Source of the DNA: Escarpia spicata | Taxonomy: Eukaryota > Annelida > Polychaeta > Sabellida > Siboglinidae | Assembly: GCA_963995525.1 (NCBI GenBank) | Contig: OZ023213.1 | Span: 19,236,985-19,300,984 of the forward strand | Length of the DNA: 64,000 bases | Direction of reading: 5' to 3' | Part shown: positions 25,231 to 34,231 of the stretch, piece by piece | Layout of the letters: every line of letters starts with the position of its first letter | How positions within the stretch are numbered: the first letter of the stretch is position 1 | Notes under the pieces: model-generated | The model's input: the letters and a program-made list of their open reading frames with translations, nothing else | Database searches by the model: none | Told to the model about the DNA's origin: nothing | Translations under genes and position numbers: made by a program

Positions 25231-25253
25231 TGACGTCACACTAGACTATATAG
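25231..25253 (+). promoter_or_regulatory. PolB promoter: CRE palindrome and TATA box
   Basis: TGACGTCA at 25231-25238 is the full CREB/ATF consensus palindrome. TATATAG at 25247-25253 lies 8 bases after it, and the PolB ATG is 41 bases beyond the TATA. This looks like a compact host RNA polymerase II promoter. Confidence 0.6.
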
Positions 25254-25294
25254 ACGCGTACAAGGATCTCCTATCCTTCAGTTGTAGGTAGACG

Positions 25295-28200
25295 ATGAAG
25301 CAGCACACGTGTCGTCACTGTGGTCTCGTGCTCGATACACACGCAGACATACAACGCCACATAGACCAAACGCATACATCAACACACGACGACGATCATG
25401 CTTACAGTAAACCAGCGCCACGAGTGGTGCCATCTGGCGAACCATCAAAAAGTACTAGGCACCCCTGTTCGAGATGTGGAAGAGACTTCACGAGACGTGA
25501 CAACCTGCTACGTCACAACAGGCAACCTTGTGACACCTCACAAAAAACTCTACACCGCTGCGAGATATGTGCACGTGAGTTCACGAGACGTGACAACTTG
25601 GTACATCATACCAAGACGGTACGCAGCCGACGTGCGGAAGCGAGCGAGCCACCCCTACGCAAACGAGCGAGATGCGCAGAGCGACCACGTGTGAGTGCCG
25701 ACGATGACGACCCGATACAACCACCGCCCCGACTCCCCTTCGCCGATACTCTATCGAGGGAACTACGAGACGTCATCCGAGAGCACTGGATGACCATTCG
25801 AAACCACGTGGCTAGAGGACCCGTGCAATCCAGGTACAATTACAGAGTATCGACACTGGACACGAGCGTCCTAGAACCGTCACTGAAGATCATGTTCCGC
25901 GAACAGACGCACGCCTTTAAGATTAATCTTAGTTATGGTTTTGTTCTAAGGAACAAGACCACGAACAGGTACAGGTATTATCATTCGTCTTGTAACTGTT
26001 GCGGGCGTTACCTCGACGAGCCGTGTCTGATCACAAACACTGCAGACTTTGATGCGTTTCTGGAACGCATCCGAGAAACAGACGTGCTGCAGTGGGTCAT
26101 CAATCAGCGTCCGGACAGTCAATGGGTGTGCGAGGTGGTCACGAATGTCACCTTCTTCGTCAATCACATCGTAGATCACCCGATAGGATGTGTGGACATC
26201 ACACTACCGAGCTACATCAAACGAAACAAAGCCATCATCGGATTGGAAAGAGACCCCGTCAACAATACAAAGTACACCGACAATCTGTGTCTCTTCCGGT
26301 GTCTGGCTCTGCATCGTGGATGCGATCGATACCACCTTGAACCCGCCGTGAAGCTACTCTACGCGAAGTACGACTGTGACGGAGTGGCAATGAAAGATTT
26401 TGACGGGGTGGTAATGAAGGACTTTGACGGGGTGACAATGGACGATATCTATCGCGTCGAGACCACCTTTGAGACCAACGTGTGCGTCTACAAACTCGTC
26501 GAACCGGAAGAAGAAGAAGACGGAAAGGTGACTGCCGAACTCGTACGCCGGTCCTTGTGTCACTATCCCGAAACGATGTACGTCAATCTTCACGAGACAC
26601 ACTGTTCCTACATACAAGACGTGAACATGTACTGTCACTCTTATCGATGTAGGAAGTGTGGCGACGCCTTATGGAAAGACACACACAAACTAGAACGACA
26701 CGAACGCGGGTGTACGGGAGGCGTGCGAAAGATCTATCCCGGTGGTGTCTATCATCCGTCGCCGACAGTCTTCCAGTGCTTGGACGACGAAAACATTCAC
26801 GTTAGCGAGTGTTTGCGTTACTATCCGTATCGCGCCACCTTCGACTTCGAGTCCTGGTTCGATACGTCACAGCTTCCATCGGACAGCGCCAAAGTCCACT
26901 GGGTGGCTCGTCACGTACCGTTGAGCGTGTCCCTGGCGAGTAACGTACCCGGATTCGAACAGGTACAATGTCTGATCACGGACGGTGACAGCAACAAGTT
27001 GGTAGCCAACATGATGGGTATCCTTCAGACGATGAGCGAAGCAGCCTACGACGCCATCGTAGACAGTTACGAGGGTACACTACTCGAAATCGGGGAGGCT
27101 ATCACGACGTGGGACGAACAGGAGGCATCCGCTGCAGAAGGAGACGACAACGAGTCACGACGAAAACCGACCAATCCCTACAAAACTCTCATGGGTCAAT
27201 TGTACGGTTGGCTTCATCAGTTGCCCGTCATCGGCTTCAACTCGAGCAGGTACGATCTGAACGTCGTCAAACAGTTCCTGGTACCCTACTTCCTGTCCGA
27301 AAAGACACCAACAGAGGACGAGGAGGAGGAGGAGGAAGAAGAAGAGAGGAAGGATGCAGGGGCGTTTCATGTGATCAAACGCGGCAACACGTTTATGTGT
27401 CTATCGACGGACGACCTCAAATTCCTCGATATGACTCATTATATCGCCCCTGGATTCTCGTACGACAAGTACCTGAAAGCGTACGGTTGCGAGGTCACGA
27501 AAGGTCACTTCCCGTACGAATACATGGACAGCTTGGAGAGACTCGACGATACCGCTCTACCTCCCAAAGAGGCCTTCTTCAGTCGACTGAAGAACGAAGG
27601 TATATCCGACGCCGACTACACGCGATGTCGGAAGGTGTGGAGAGACAACGACATGGAGACTCTGCGAGACTTTCTCGTCTGGTATAACAACAGGGACGTC
27701 GTGCCGTTCTTGGAAGCCATCGACAAACAGTTCGACTTCTACCAACACCGCGGTATCGACATGTTCAAACAAGGCATCAGTATACCTGGTTTGACCTTGT
27801 CCTATCTGTTCACCTACGTGCCGAAGAGGACGTTCTTTACGCTCTTCAACGAAACGAACAAGGACGTCCACCAGCTCATCAGAGAGAACATCGTCGGAGG
27901 ACCGTCACTCATCTTCACCAGACACCACGAGAAGGGGGTCACGAAGATACGTCGTATCGACTACGGTGATGCGGCTCGAACGTGTCAGTCCATCGTCGGC
28001 TATGATGCGAATGCATTGTATCTGTGGTCGATATCGCAAGAGATGCCAACGGGATGGTACACGCGACGACGGGAAGAGAAGGAGTTCCGACCCGAAGCGG
28101 CACAACTCACAGGTCAGATGGCTGCCGAATGGCTGACGTGGGAGTCCGAAAGCACGGGACTCGCCATACGACACCAGACCAACGGTCGAGAGAAGCGCAT

Positions 28201-29728
28201 CGGTAAACTATCGGTGGACGGTTGGTGTAGCGAAACGAAGACGGCCTATCAATTTCACGGGTGCTACTATCACGGTTGTCCGTGTACCGGTCGTGAGGTC
28301 AACGAGGTCAACGGGAAACCCATGACGCAACTGCTCGCCGAAACGCAAAAGAACACGGCCTATCTTCGACACTTTGTGAGTGTCGTCGAGATGTGGGAAT
28401 GCGAGTGGAAGGTCGCGAGACGCGATCCGTGCGTGAAACAGTTTCTGGACGTTCGGCAACGTCGTCGACACGTGCGCTGGAAAATGACGACACAACAGAT
28501 CCTGACAGGGGTGCGCAACGGTAGCGTGTTCGGTATGATTCAGTGTGACATACGTGTACCGGAGGTACTGCGCGCGCACTTTGCCGAGATGCAGCCCATC
28601 TTCAAGAACATTCACCTGACCCGCGACGACCTCGGACCGTTCATGCGTCGCTACGCCGAAGAACACGACATCATGGTGACTCCGCGTCGCATGCTCGTCG
28701 GGAGTTATCGTGGAGATAAGATCTTGCTCGCTACACCTCTCTTGCGATGGTACCTCGCGCACGGACTCGAGGTGACGCACGTCTACCAGGTCATCGAGTA
28801 CACACCGGTCGCCTGCTTCCGACGATTCGGCGAGGCGGTGTCCACTGCACGTCGCGAAGGAGACGCCCATCCCGACAAGGCTATGATCGCGGATACCAAC
28901 AAACTGATGGGCAATTCTTCCTATGGGAAATTTATCACCAACGTCGATAAGCACCGCGAAGTCACCTACTGCACGGAGAAGAGCGCATCGTCCGCGATCA
29001 ACAATCGTCGCTTCCGTCAACTCGACGTCGTCACCGCCGATGCGTACGAGATCGAAATGCACAAGCGCACCGTCAAATACGCTCTGCCTACGCACGTGGG
29101 ATTCTTCGTGTTGCAGTGGGCCAAACTGCGCATGTTGGAGTTCTACTACGACTTCATGGTCAGGTACGTGGATCGTCCACTGTTCGAGTACTGCGAAACC
29201 GATACGGATAGCGCCTATTTGGCTCTGGCCGGAGAGTCCGTCGATGACCTCGTGACCCCGGCACTACGCGACCACTACTATCGTCACCGCTCCGAATGGC
29301 TACCGTCCGAATGTTGCGACGATCATCGGAACGACTACATACGCTGTCGCCTGGCCGGACGTCCGTGGAACGGCACCGAGACGTGCTGCAAGGCGCGCAA
29401 GGCGTACGACAAGAGAACACCTGGACTCTTCAAGGTCGAATGGTCCGGCGACTGTTTCCTGGGACTGTGCAGCAAGACCTACTATTGTTCGGGTACGGTC
29501 GATAAATACACCACCAAAGGATTGAACAAACGACTCAACGCCATCGACAAGCATGCGTTCCTGGACGTGCTGACCAGTCGTCGTAGTGGAAGCGGAGTGA
29601 ACCGTGGGTTCCGGGTCAATCACTCGTCCGTGCTGACGTACACACAGGAACGCGCAGCGTTGACCTACTTCTATGCCAAGCGCGTGGTCAACGAGGACGG
29701 AATCACCACGGGTCCGGTGGACGTGTAA
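25295..29728 (+). CDS. polB: Family B DNA polymerase (Polinton protein-primed type)
   Basis: 1477 aa, intact. Residues ~1-100 hold three C2H2 zinc fingers ('CRHCGLVLDTHADIQRHIDQTH' is 22 long and is cited here only by its Cys/His spacing: C-x2-C-x12-H-x4-H, then two more). Exonuclease motifs follow: 'FDFESWF' (~515), 'GFNSSRYDLNV' (~646) and 'YNNRDVVPF' (~805). Polymerase motif A is 'YDANALYLWSI' (~901), motif B 'NKLMGNSSYGKF' (~1201), motif C 'DTDSAY' (~1301), then 'SKTYYC' (~1393). Between A and B a Cys/His-rich 'GWCSETKTAYQFHGCYYHGC' segment (~975) looks like the nuclease-like insert common in Polinton polymerases. An acidic run lies near 675. A 'DGV-MKDF' peptide is repeated three times near 365-385. 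It would replicate the element from the terminal repeats. Confidence 0.95.
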   Translation: MKQHTCRHCGLVLDTHADIQRHIDQTHTSTHDDDHAYSKPAPRVVPSGEPSKSTRHPCSRCGRDFTRRDNLLRHNRQPCDTSQKTLHRCEICAREFTRRDNLVHHTKTVRSRRAEASEPPLRKRARCAERPRVSADDDDPIQPPPRLPFADTLSRELRDVIREHWMTIRNHVARGPVQSRYNYRVSTLDTSVLEPSLKIMFREQTHAFKINLSYGFVLRNKTTNRYRYYHSSCNCCGRYLDEPCLITNTADFDAFLERIRETDVLQWVINQRPDSQWVCEVVTNVTFFVNHIVDHPIGCVDITLPSYIKRNKAIIGLERDPVNNTKYTDNLCLFRCLALHRGCDRYHLEPAVKLLYAKYDCDGVAMKDFDGVVMKDFDGVTMDDIYRVETTFETNVCVYKLVEPEEEEDGKVTAELVRRSLCHYPETMYVNLHETHCSYIQDVNMYCHSYRCRKCGDALWKDTHKLERHERGCTGGVRKIYPGGVYHPSPTVFQCLDDENIHVSECLRYYPYRATFDFESWFDTSQLPSDSAKVHWVARHVPLSVSLASNVPGFEQVQCLITDGDSNKLVANMMGILQTMSEAAYDAIVDSYEGTLLEIGEAITTWDEQEASAAEGDDNESRRKPTNPYKTLMGQLYGWLHQLPVIGFNSSRYDLNVVKQFLVPYFLSEKTPTEDEEEEEEEEERKDAGAFHVIKRGNTFMCLSTDDLKFLDMTHYIAPGFSYDKYLKAYGCEVTKGHFPYEYMDSLERLDDTALPPKEAFFSRLKNEGISDADYTRCRKVWRDNDMETLRDFLVWYNNRDVVPFLEAIDKQFDFYQHRGIDMFKQGISIPGLTLSYLFTYVPKRTFFTLFNETNKDVHQLIRENIVGGPSLIFTRHHEKGVTKIRRIDYGDAARTCQSIVGYDANALYLWSISQEMPTGWYTRRREEKEFRPEAAQLTGQMAAEWLTWESESTGLAIRHQTNGREKRIGKLSVDGWCSETKTAYQFHGCYYHGCPCTGREVNEVNGKPMTQLLAETQKNTAYLRHFVSVVEMWECEWKVARRDPCVKQFLDVRQRRRHVRWKMTTQQILTGVRNGSVFGMIQCDIRVPEVLRAHFAEMQPIFKNIHLTRDDLGPFMRRYAEEHDIMVTPRRMLVGSYRGDKILLATPLLRWYLAHGLEVTHVYQVIEYTPVACFRRFGEAVSTARREGDAHPDKAMIADTNKLMGNSSYGKFITNVDKHREVTYCTEKSASSAINNRRFRQLDVVTADAYEIEMHKRTVKYALPTHVGFFVLQWAKLRMLEFYYDFMVRYVDRPLFEYCETDTDSAYLALAGESVDDLVTPALRDHYYRHRSEWLPSECCDDHRNDYIRCRLAGRPWNGTETCCKARKAYDKRTPGLFKVEWSGDCFLGLCSKTYYCSGTVDKYTTKGLNKRLNAIDKHAFLDVLTSRRSGSGVNRGFRVNHSSVLTYTQERAALTYFYAKRVVNEDGITTGPVDV

Positions 29729-29751
29729 CACCGAACCACTGCTGACACGAT

Positions 29752-29802
29752 GAGGAAATGCGCCCCTACGTCAGTTGGGGTTATAGGCGCCTCTAGCTGT
29801 CA
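29752..29802 (+). terminator. Conserved 3' hairpin element, copy B
   Basis: Copy of the element at 25001-25060, 24 bases after the PolB stop codon. The first 19 and the 'ggggttataggcgcc' core are identical between copies; the spacer and tail differ. Confidence 0.5.
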
Positions 29803-29885
29803 CGCGGTTAGTAGGTGGGAGACACACGAAAAAAAAAATAACACTATTTAGTCAGATACCACGCAATCGATAGTCATAGCGCAGC

Positions 29886-30047
29886 ATGTCACGGACGGGA
29901 ACGGTCGTAGCTGTAGCACTAGTGGGAATACTCGGTCTGTACGTCTTGTACGTCTTGTTCCGCGATCCCTTCCTTCATTGGTGTGACGGAGGTGTCGTAG
30001 TATCTAACAGCACAGCGGACAACGTGTCGAACAGCGACTACTACTAG
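29886..30047 (+). CDS. Small single-pass membrane protein
   Basis: 53 aa. After 'MSRTGT' comes one hydrophobic helix of about 19 residues ('VVAVALVGILGLYVLYVLF'), then a polar tail with two Asn-x-Ser/Thr sites and a C-terminal Tyr pair. The stop codon TAG (30045-30047) is directly followed by the ATG of the packaging ATPase. Its place in the late block suggests a virion or host-membrane protein; I cannot assign it to a family. Confidence 0.6.
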   Translation: MSRTGTVVAVALVGILGLYVLYVLFRDPFLHWCDGGVVVSNSTADNVSNSDYY

Positions 30048-30664
30048 ATGGACACGCGATGGAAACACCCCTTCACCTGTATCGTCGCGGGTCCGACGGG
30101 ATGCGGTAAGAGCACGTTCGTGATGCGTCTGCTACGTCACGCCGCGACGATTATCGATCCGCCTCCAGAGAAGATCACGTGGTGTTACGGCGTATGGCAG
30201 AGTGCCTACGTCGACAACGACATGGTACGATTCGAGGAAGGCTTGCCGAGCGGTGCGTTCGATGCATCGACGCGTAACCTCGTGGTCATCGATGATCTGA
30301 TGACGGAAACGGACGAACGGGTCACGACCTTGTTCACGAAAAAGAGTCATCACCAGAACACGTCCTACTGTATCTCGTGCAGAACCTGTTTCCGAAGAAC
30401 AAGGAGAGTCGCACGATCAGTCTGAACACACACTACATGGTAATCTTCAAGAATCCTCGCGACGCGTCACAGATCGGCCACTTGGCGCGACAGATGTATC
30501 CGGGACGCCTGAAGTATGTACAGGAATCGTTCCGAGACGCCACTACACCTCCGTACGGTTATCTCCTCGTCGATCTGAAACAGGGCACGCCCGACGATAT
30601 GCGTCTGCGCACGGGTGTCCTTACGGACGACGGTGTCCAGTACGTGTACCAACCCAAAGTATAA
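30048..30664 (+). pseudogene. Packaging ATPase (FtsK/HerA-type), frameshifted
   Basis: The first piece (30048 to about 30365) has the Walker A motif 'GPTGCGKST' at residues 15-23 and Walker B 'NLVVIDDLM' at ~77-85. Homology then jumps to the frame open through 30377-30664, beginning with an 'LVQNLFPKNKESRTISLNTH' segment, which carries the rest of the fold to the TAA. The offset equals one missing base between about 30355 and 30380. Family knowledge: this ATPase drives DNA into Polinton and related capsids. As written the protein ends early in unrelated residues. The lesion could be a true mutation or a single-base assembly error. Confidence 0.88.
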
Positions 30665-30721
30665 GACGTCCGCGCGCACGCCTCGTCCCTTCAGTCGCAG
30701 TATGATCGTGAAGACAACAGC

Positions 30722-31093
30722 ATGTCCGAACTCGTGAAGAAACACCTCCTCTGCATACAGACGCTGAACAGGTACAAGAGCACGAAATTGAGACGGGCTA
30801 TCATCAGAAACGCCGACGCCGATCTGTTGTGTGCACTAGCCGAGTGTGCCTACAACATATTGAAGAAGAACGTGCCCTTGACCGAAGCGCAGAGACGCGC
30901 TCTGAGTGTGTACAAAACAAACCTACGCGGTTTGGCAAAGAGAGACGCGCCGGCTGCGAGGAGACGTCGCATCTTGCTACGCGGTAACAACCAGGGCGGC
31001 GGGGGACAGACCGGTGGTTTCCTGTCGGCGCTGCTGGCACCTTTGGCCGGTGCGGTCTTTCTACCCTTGCTAAAACAGGTGCTACTCAAGTAG
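30722..31093 (+). CDS. Conserved Polinton 123-aa protein with Gly-rich hydrophobic tail
   Basis: A helical N-terminal part contains 'NILKKNVPLTEAQRRALSVY', followed by a very basic stretch ('APAARRRRILLRG'). Then come a Gly-rich linker and a hydrophobic tail beginning 'TGGFLSALLAPLAG'. I know this arrangement from other Polintons, where it is an uncharacterised, probably virion-associated protein. The Gly-Gly before the hydrophobic tail resembles adenain cleavage sites but lacks the usual hydrophobic residue three positions earlier. Directly followed by the next gene (TAG then 3 bases, then ATG). Confidence 0.65.
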   Translation: MSELVKKHLLCIQTLNRYKSTKLRRAIIRNADADLLCALAECAYNILKKNVPLTEAQRRALSVYKTNLRGLAKRDAPAARRRRILLRGNNQGGGGQTGGFLSALLAPLAGAVFLPLLKQVLLK

Positions 31094-31096
31094 ACG

Positions 31097-31885
31097 ATGG
31101 AACACACACGGAAGATGGCTTTGGTAGATCCACGACTGTTGGATAGTCTACGCGCGCCGGTACCGACGGATACCCTAGGACGTAAAGTACAGGTGCTCGA
31201 CGACGAGATGAAAGTCATACTCGACAGACAAGATCTCGACGACGGTGACAAGGTCGTCATGTATAATCAAGTGTTGCAACGTCACAATGCGTTGGCCGAT
31301 CGACGCGTGCGCGAACCAGTGCGCGTGATGACGGTTAACAAGGACACGATGGACACAGCGGCGGCGGGGGCGGCGGCGGCGGACCCGACCCCGCCAGAGG
31401 CGGGGGCGACAGGTATGGAAGCGGCGGTGGCGACAGGTATGGAAGCGGACGTCGTCGACAGCGTTCCCAAGGCGCTGCGGACCAAAGCTAGACTACTGAT
31501 GGAACGTCTGAAACGAGACGTCGTGTGGAATGCACGCGGAGAGCTCATGCACAAAGGTGTGGCGGTACCCGGAAGTAACGTGGTGGACCTCGTGAACGAT
31601 CTGTTGCGTCAACGCAAGACCGTCGCCAGTCCAACGGGGTGGCAGGTGTTTACGCGTCAACTCGGCACCATGAACCTACCCATGGAGTTGGTGGGTAACG
31701 AGGTCAGGAGACTGGCCATTCAACGGGAACAAAGGAGGAGTGCCGTAGCAGGAGCGGCCACACGGTCGGTCGGTAGAGCGCGTCGATCGCTGCAGTGGAC
31801 ACCCCTCACTCGGAGACGAATGAGCCCGTCCACTCTACCTACGCCACCGGCCTCGACTAGTAAGGGATGGGAGGATCTCAGATAA
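31097..31885 (+). CDS. Conserved Polinton 262-aa protein (PY-like)
   Basis: The N-terminal third is helical and charged, the centre is Ala/Gly-rich with a repeated 'ATGMEA' unit, and the second half starts 'SVPKALRTKARLLMERLK'. It includes 'PGSNVVDLVNDLLRQRK' and 'GWQVFTRQLGTMNLPMELVG', the pattern of a widely conserved but unassigned Polinton protein. I would place it with the family called PY in comparative studies, but with limited certainty. The tail is basic. Likely a minor virion or DNA-associated protein. Confidence 0.6.
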   Translation: MEHTRKMALVDPRLLDSLRAPVPTDTLGRKVQVLDDEMKVILDRQDLDDGDKVVMYNQVLQRHNALADRRVREPVRVMTVNKDTMDTAAAGAAAADPTPPEAGATGMEAAVATGMEADVVDSVPKALRTKARLLMERLKRDVVWNARGELMHKGVAVPGSNVVDLVNDLLRQRKTVASPTGWQVFTRQLGTMNLPMELVGNEVRRLAIQREQRRSAVAGAATRSVGRARRSLQWTPLTRRRMSPSTLPTPPASTSKGWEDLR

Positions 31886-31916
31886 AAGAGGCGCACCGTC
31901 TCGATTCGCCGACATA

Positions 31917-32258
31917 ATGTGCGATTCACAGGATAGTCTACGTCGTCTGTGTACCGGTGTCGCTTACGCCGCACTTCCCATCGTGTGTGGCGTTATCGGT
32001 GATTATATCATACGATCATGGTGCGACGACGGAAACAGCTGGAGGACGTCTACTTCGATCCCGCCAAGGTGGGAAGTTACGGAGGAATCGCGTCTTTGCG
32101 ATACAACGTGCCACGCGTACCGAGAAAGATGGTCGAACAATGGCTATCGGAACAGAACGCCTATACTCTACACAAACCGGTCAGAGTTCGTTTCAAGCGA
32201 CGACGCACGGTCGTCGGAGGACGGGATCAACAGTGGCAAGCCGATCTCGTCGACGTGA
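31917..32258 (+). CDS. Overlapping small frame, doubtful
   Basis: An ATG-started frame whose first ~35 residues include a hydrophobic stretch ('GVAYAALPIVCGVIGDYII'), after which it overlaps the integrase in another frame. The head could be a small membrane protein; the rest is probably an integrase shadow. Confidence 0.2.
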   Translation: MCDSQDSLRRLCTGVAYAALPIVCGVIGDYIIRSWCDDGNSWRTSTSIPPRWEVTEESRLCDTTCHAYRERWSNNGYRNRTPILYTNRSEFVSSDDARSSEDGINSGKPISST

Positions 32259-33082
32259 CCAGTCTGAAAAAAGAAAACGACGGTACGACGTTCCTGCTCA
32301 CGGTGATCGACGTCTTCTCGAAAGTCGCCCGATGCGTTCCGCTGAAGACCAAGTCGGCGACGTCTGTGTCGAAGGCGCTGAACGGACTCTTCACCGACGT
32401 ACAGGCGTTGTTTTTGCAGACCGATAGAGGTCTGGAATTCTATAACCGTAGCGTTCGAGGGGTATTGGACAGGTACGGCATCCTGCACTTCTCCACCTCT
32501 AACGAGGAGATCAAGGCGAGCATCGTGGAACGCTTCAATCGCACGCTAATGACGCGGCTGTGACGATACCTGACACACAAAGAATCGTGACGATACATCG
32601 ATATCCTTCCGGATCTGGTGCGCACGTACAACAACAAACCCCATCGCAGTATTGGGATGCCACCGTCGCAGGTGGATGCGACTAATCAGGAAGAGGTATG
32701 GCAGCGTCTGTACGGTGGTCATCACGGCAAGGGCGTACCCAAGTACCACGTGGGGGATCGCGTGCGTATCAGCAAGGTCAAGAGACGATTCGCCAAAGGC
32801 TACACGGTGAATTGGACAGAGGAACTATTCACGATACGTGAGGTGCATCCGTCCGATCCGCCCGTCTATCGACTAACGGACGATCTCGGAGAGATACTGG
32901 ACGGCACCTTCTACGAGCCGGAGTTGCAGAAGGTGACGGTTCCGGTCGATAAACTGTACCGCGTGGAATCGATAGTACAGCGCCGCAAGGTAGGCAGGCG
33001 ACGGGAGGTGTTGGTGAAATGGTTCGGATACCCTTCGAAATTCAACAGCTGGATCGACGCCAAGGCTCTCGTTGGCTTATAA
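32018..33082 (+). pseudogene. Retroviral-type integrase (DD35E) with chromodomain, two in-frame TGA
   Basis: Start at ATG 32018. The N-terminal region has 'YTLHKPVR', then the catalytic core with Asp76 ('QWQADLVD'), Asp136 ('LQTDRGLEF') and Glu171 ('SIVERFNRT'), an exact D-x34-E spacing. Two TGA codons follow in the same frame at 32561-32563 and 32588-32590, each before Arg-Tyr where the family usually has an aromatic residue, so TGG-to-TGA changes are likely. The frame then continues through 'NNKPHRSIGMPP', an SH3-like C-terminal part, and a chromodomain ('YRVESIVQRR...VLVKWFGYPSKFNSWI') to TAA 33080. Polinton integrases insert the element with 6-bp duplications; chromodomains are known to guide some integrases to chromatin marks. 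Confidence 0.93.
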
Positions 33083-33122
33083 AGACTGGTCACGCGCCCA
33101 TCGTGATATCAGTCGTCCACGT

Positions 33123-33434
33123 ATGGCAGACGAGACGACATCACGGATTACCGTTAGTGACGACGAAGAAGACGAAGAAGAAGACGACGTCGACGCTACT
33201 CCACCAATAAAGAAAGAGAGGACTCCGTGGCATATATTTGGTACCGCGTGTCCCAAAGAAGAGATAGTCTTTCTGTGTCAAGTCGTCGTCTTGTATACGG
33301 TCATCTTGGTCAGCATCTACAACCTGACGTTCGGTCACCACGTCAATCCGACTCTTTGGACGGCCCTGTTGAGTAGTTCGTTGGGTTACCTGCTACCCAG
33401 TCCGACGTTGAAACAACAACATGGCGACGAGTGA
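33123..33434 (+). CDS. Conserved Polinton membrane protein, two hydrophobic segments
   Basis: Start at ATG 33123 (103 aa). An acidic N-terminus ('SDDEEDEEEDD') is followed by 'KEEIVFLCQVVVLYTVILVS', a strong transmembrane segment, and a second segment ending 'SSSLGYLLPSP'. This pattern is familiar from many Polintons and adintovirus-like elements, where its role is not established; a virion-membrane or host-membrane role is possible. Its end overlaps the minor capsid start by 14 bases in another frame. Confidence 0.7.
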   Translation: MADETTSRITVSDDEEDEEEDDVDATPPIKKERTPWHIFGTACPKEEIVFLCQVVVLYTVILVSIYNLTFGHHVNPTLWTALLSSSLGYLLPSPTLKQQHGDE

Positions 33435-34219
33435 TTTCTATCTCACGTTGCCCAGCAATGCTTCCATGGACACGCACCCCGACAACACGCTGACCCACTA
33501 CGTCACGACGCTACCGAAACATATCCTACTACGAGGACAATGGGAGTGCGGACTGGTGGAGGTACAGTACCCACACAGTTGGTACAACATCGTAGGCGAC
33601 GAAGCGGGGTTCGCCGTGTCACTACCGATAGATGAAGATCGAGACCCGCGATCCCTGCACACGGAGATTATCCGAATCGGAACCGGACACTATAAAGATC
33701 CGTGGTCACTGATACTCGTCATTAACGCTGCTCTACGTCGCGTGGTGGGCGAGGGACGAGTGAAACTGAGCTACAGCGTCATCACGCGTAAGGTATCGGT
33801 GCACATGGCACCGAATACCGTCTTCCGCGCCGCTATGCTGACCACCGTTCTCGGCTTTCGTACCGCTGGCGGCTCTCCCGAAGGACCCCGCGGTACCCGA
33901 GTTCAAGGTACGTATCGTGGAAGGTGACACCGTGGTCACCATGGAACGGGAATCGCTCTACATCTACACGGACGTCGTGGAACCACGAGTTGTCGGTGAC
34001 AGTCTCGTACCGCTGCTGCGCATCGTTTCGGTGAGCGGTCGTCATGGCGACGTCGTATCGAAGACCTTCGATAAGACTCACTACGCACCCGTACTCTGCA
34101 AAGAGTTTGGTACGATCGAGATAGATATAAGAGACGACACGGGACACCGCGTGCCATTCGAAGTCGGCAAGGTGACAGTGACACTTCATTTCCAACGACA
34201 ACGGACGCCACTGTTCTAG
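33421..34219 (+). pseudogene. Minor capsid (penton) protein, frameshifted
   Basis: Begins at ATG 33421 with the characteristic 'FYLTLPSNASMD' and 'WECGLVEVQYPHSW' segments of the Polinton minor capsid, a single jelly-roll protein forming capsid vertices. The frame holds to about 33850 ('TTVLGF'). Homology then continues one base out of step to 34219 with 'YIYTDVVEPRVVGDSLVPLL' and 'FGTIEIDIRDDTG'. The shift equals one extra base, most simply in the TTT at about 33860. As written, translation ends at 33927 after unrelated residues. Assembly error and true mutation are both possible. Confidence 0.87.
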
Positions 34220-34231
34220 AGAGAGAGAGAG

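Noticed and set aside
28208..29095. A 295-codon minus-strand frame
   Set aside because: Shadow of the GC-rich polymerase gene on the opposite strand.
32561..32590. Selenocysteine or stop-codon recoding in the integrase
   Set aside because: No recoding element is visible, and the expected residues are aromatic, so point mutation is simpler.
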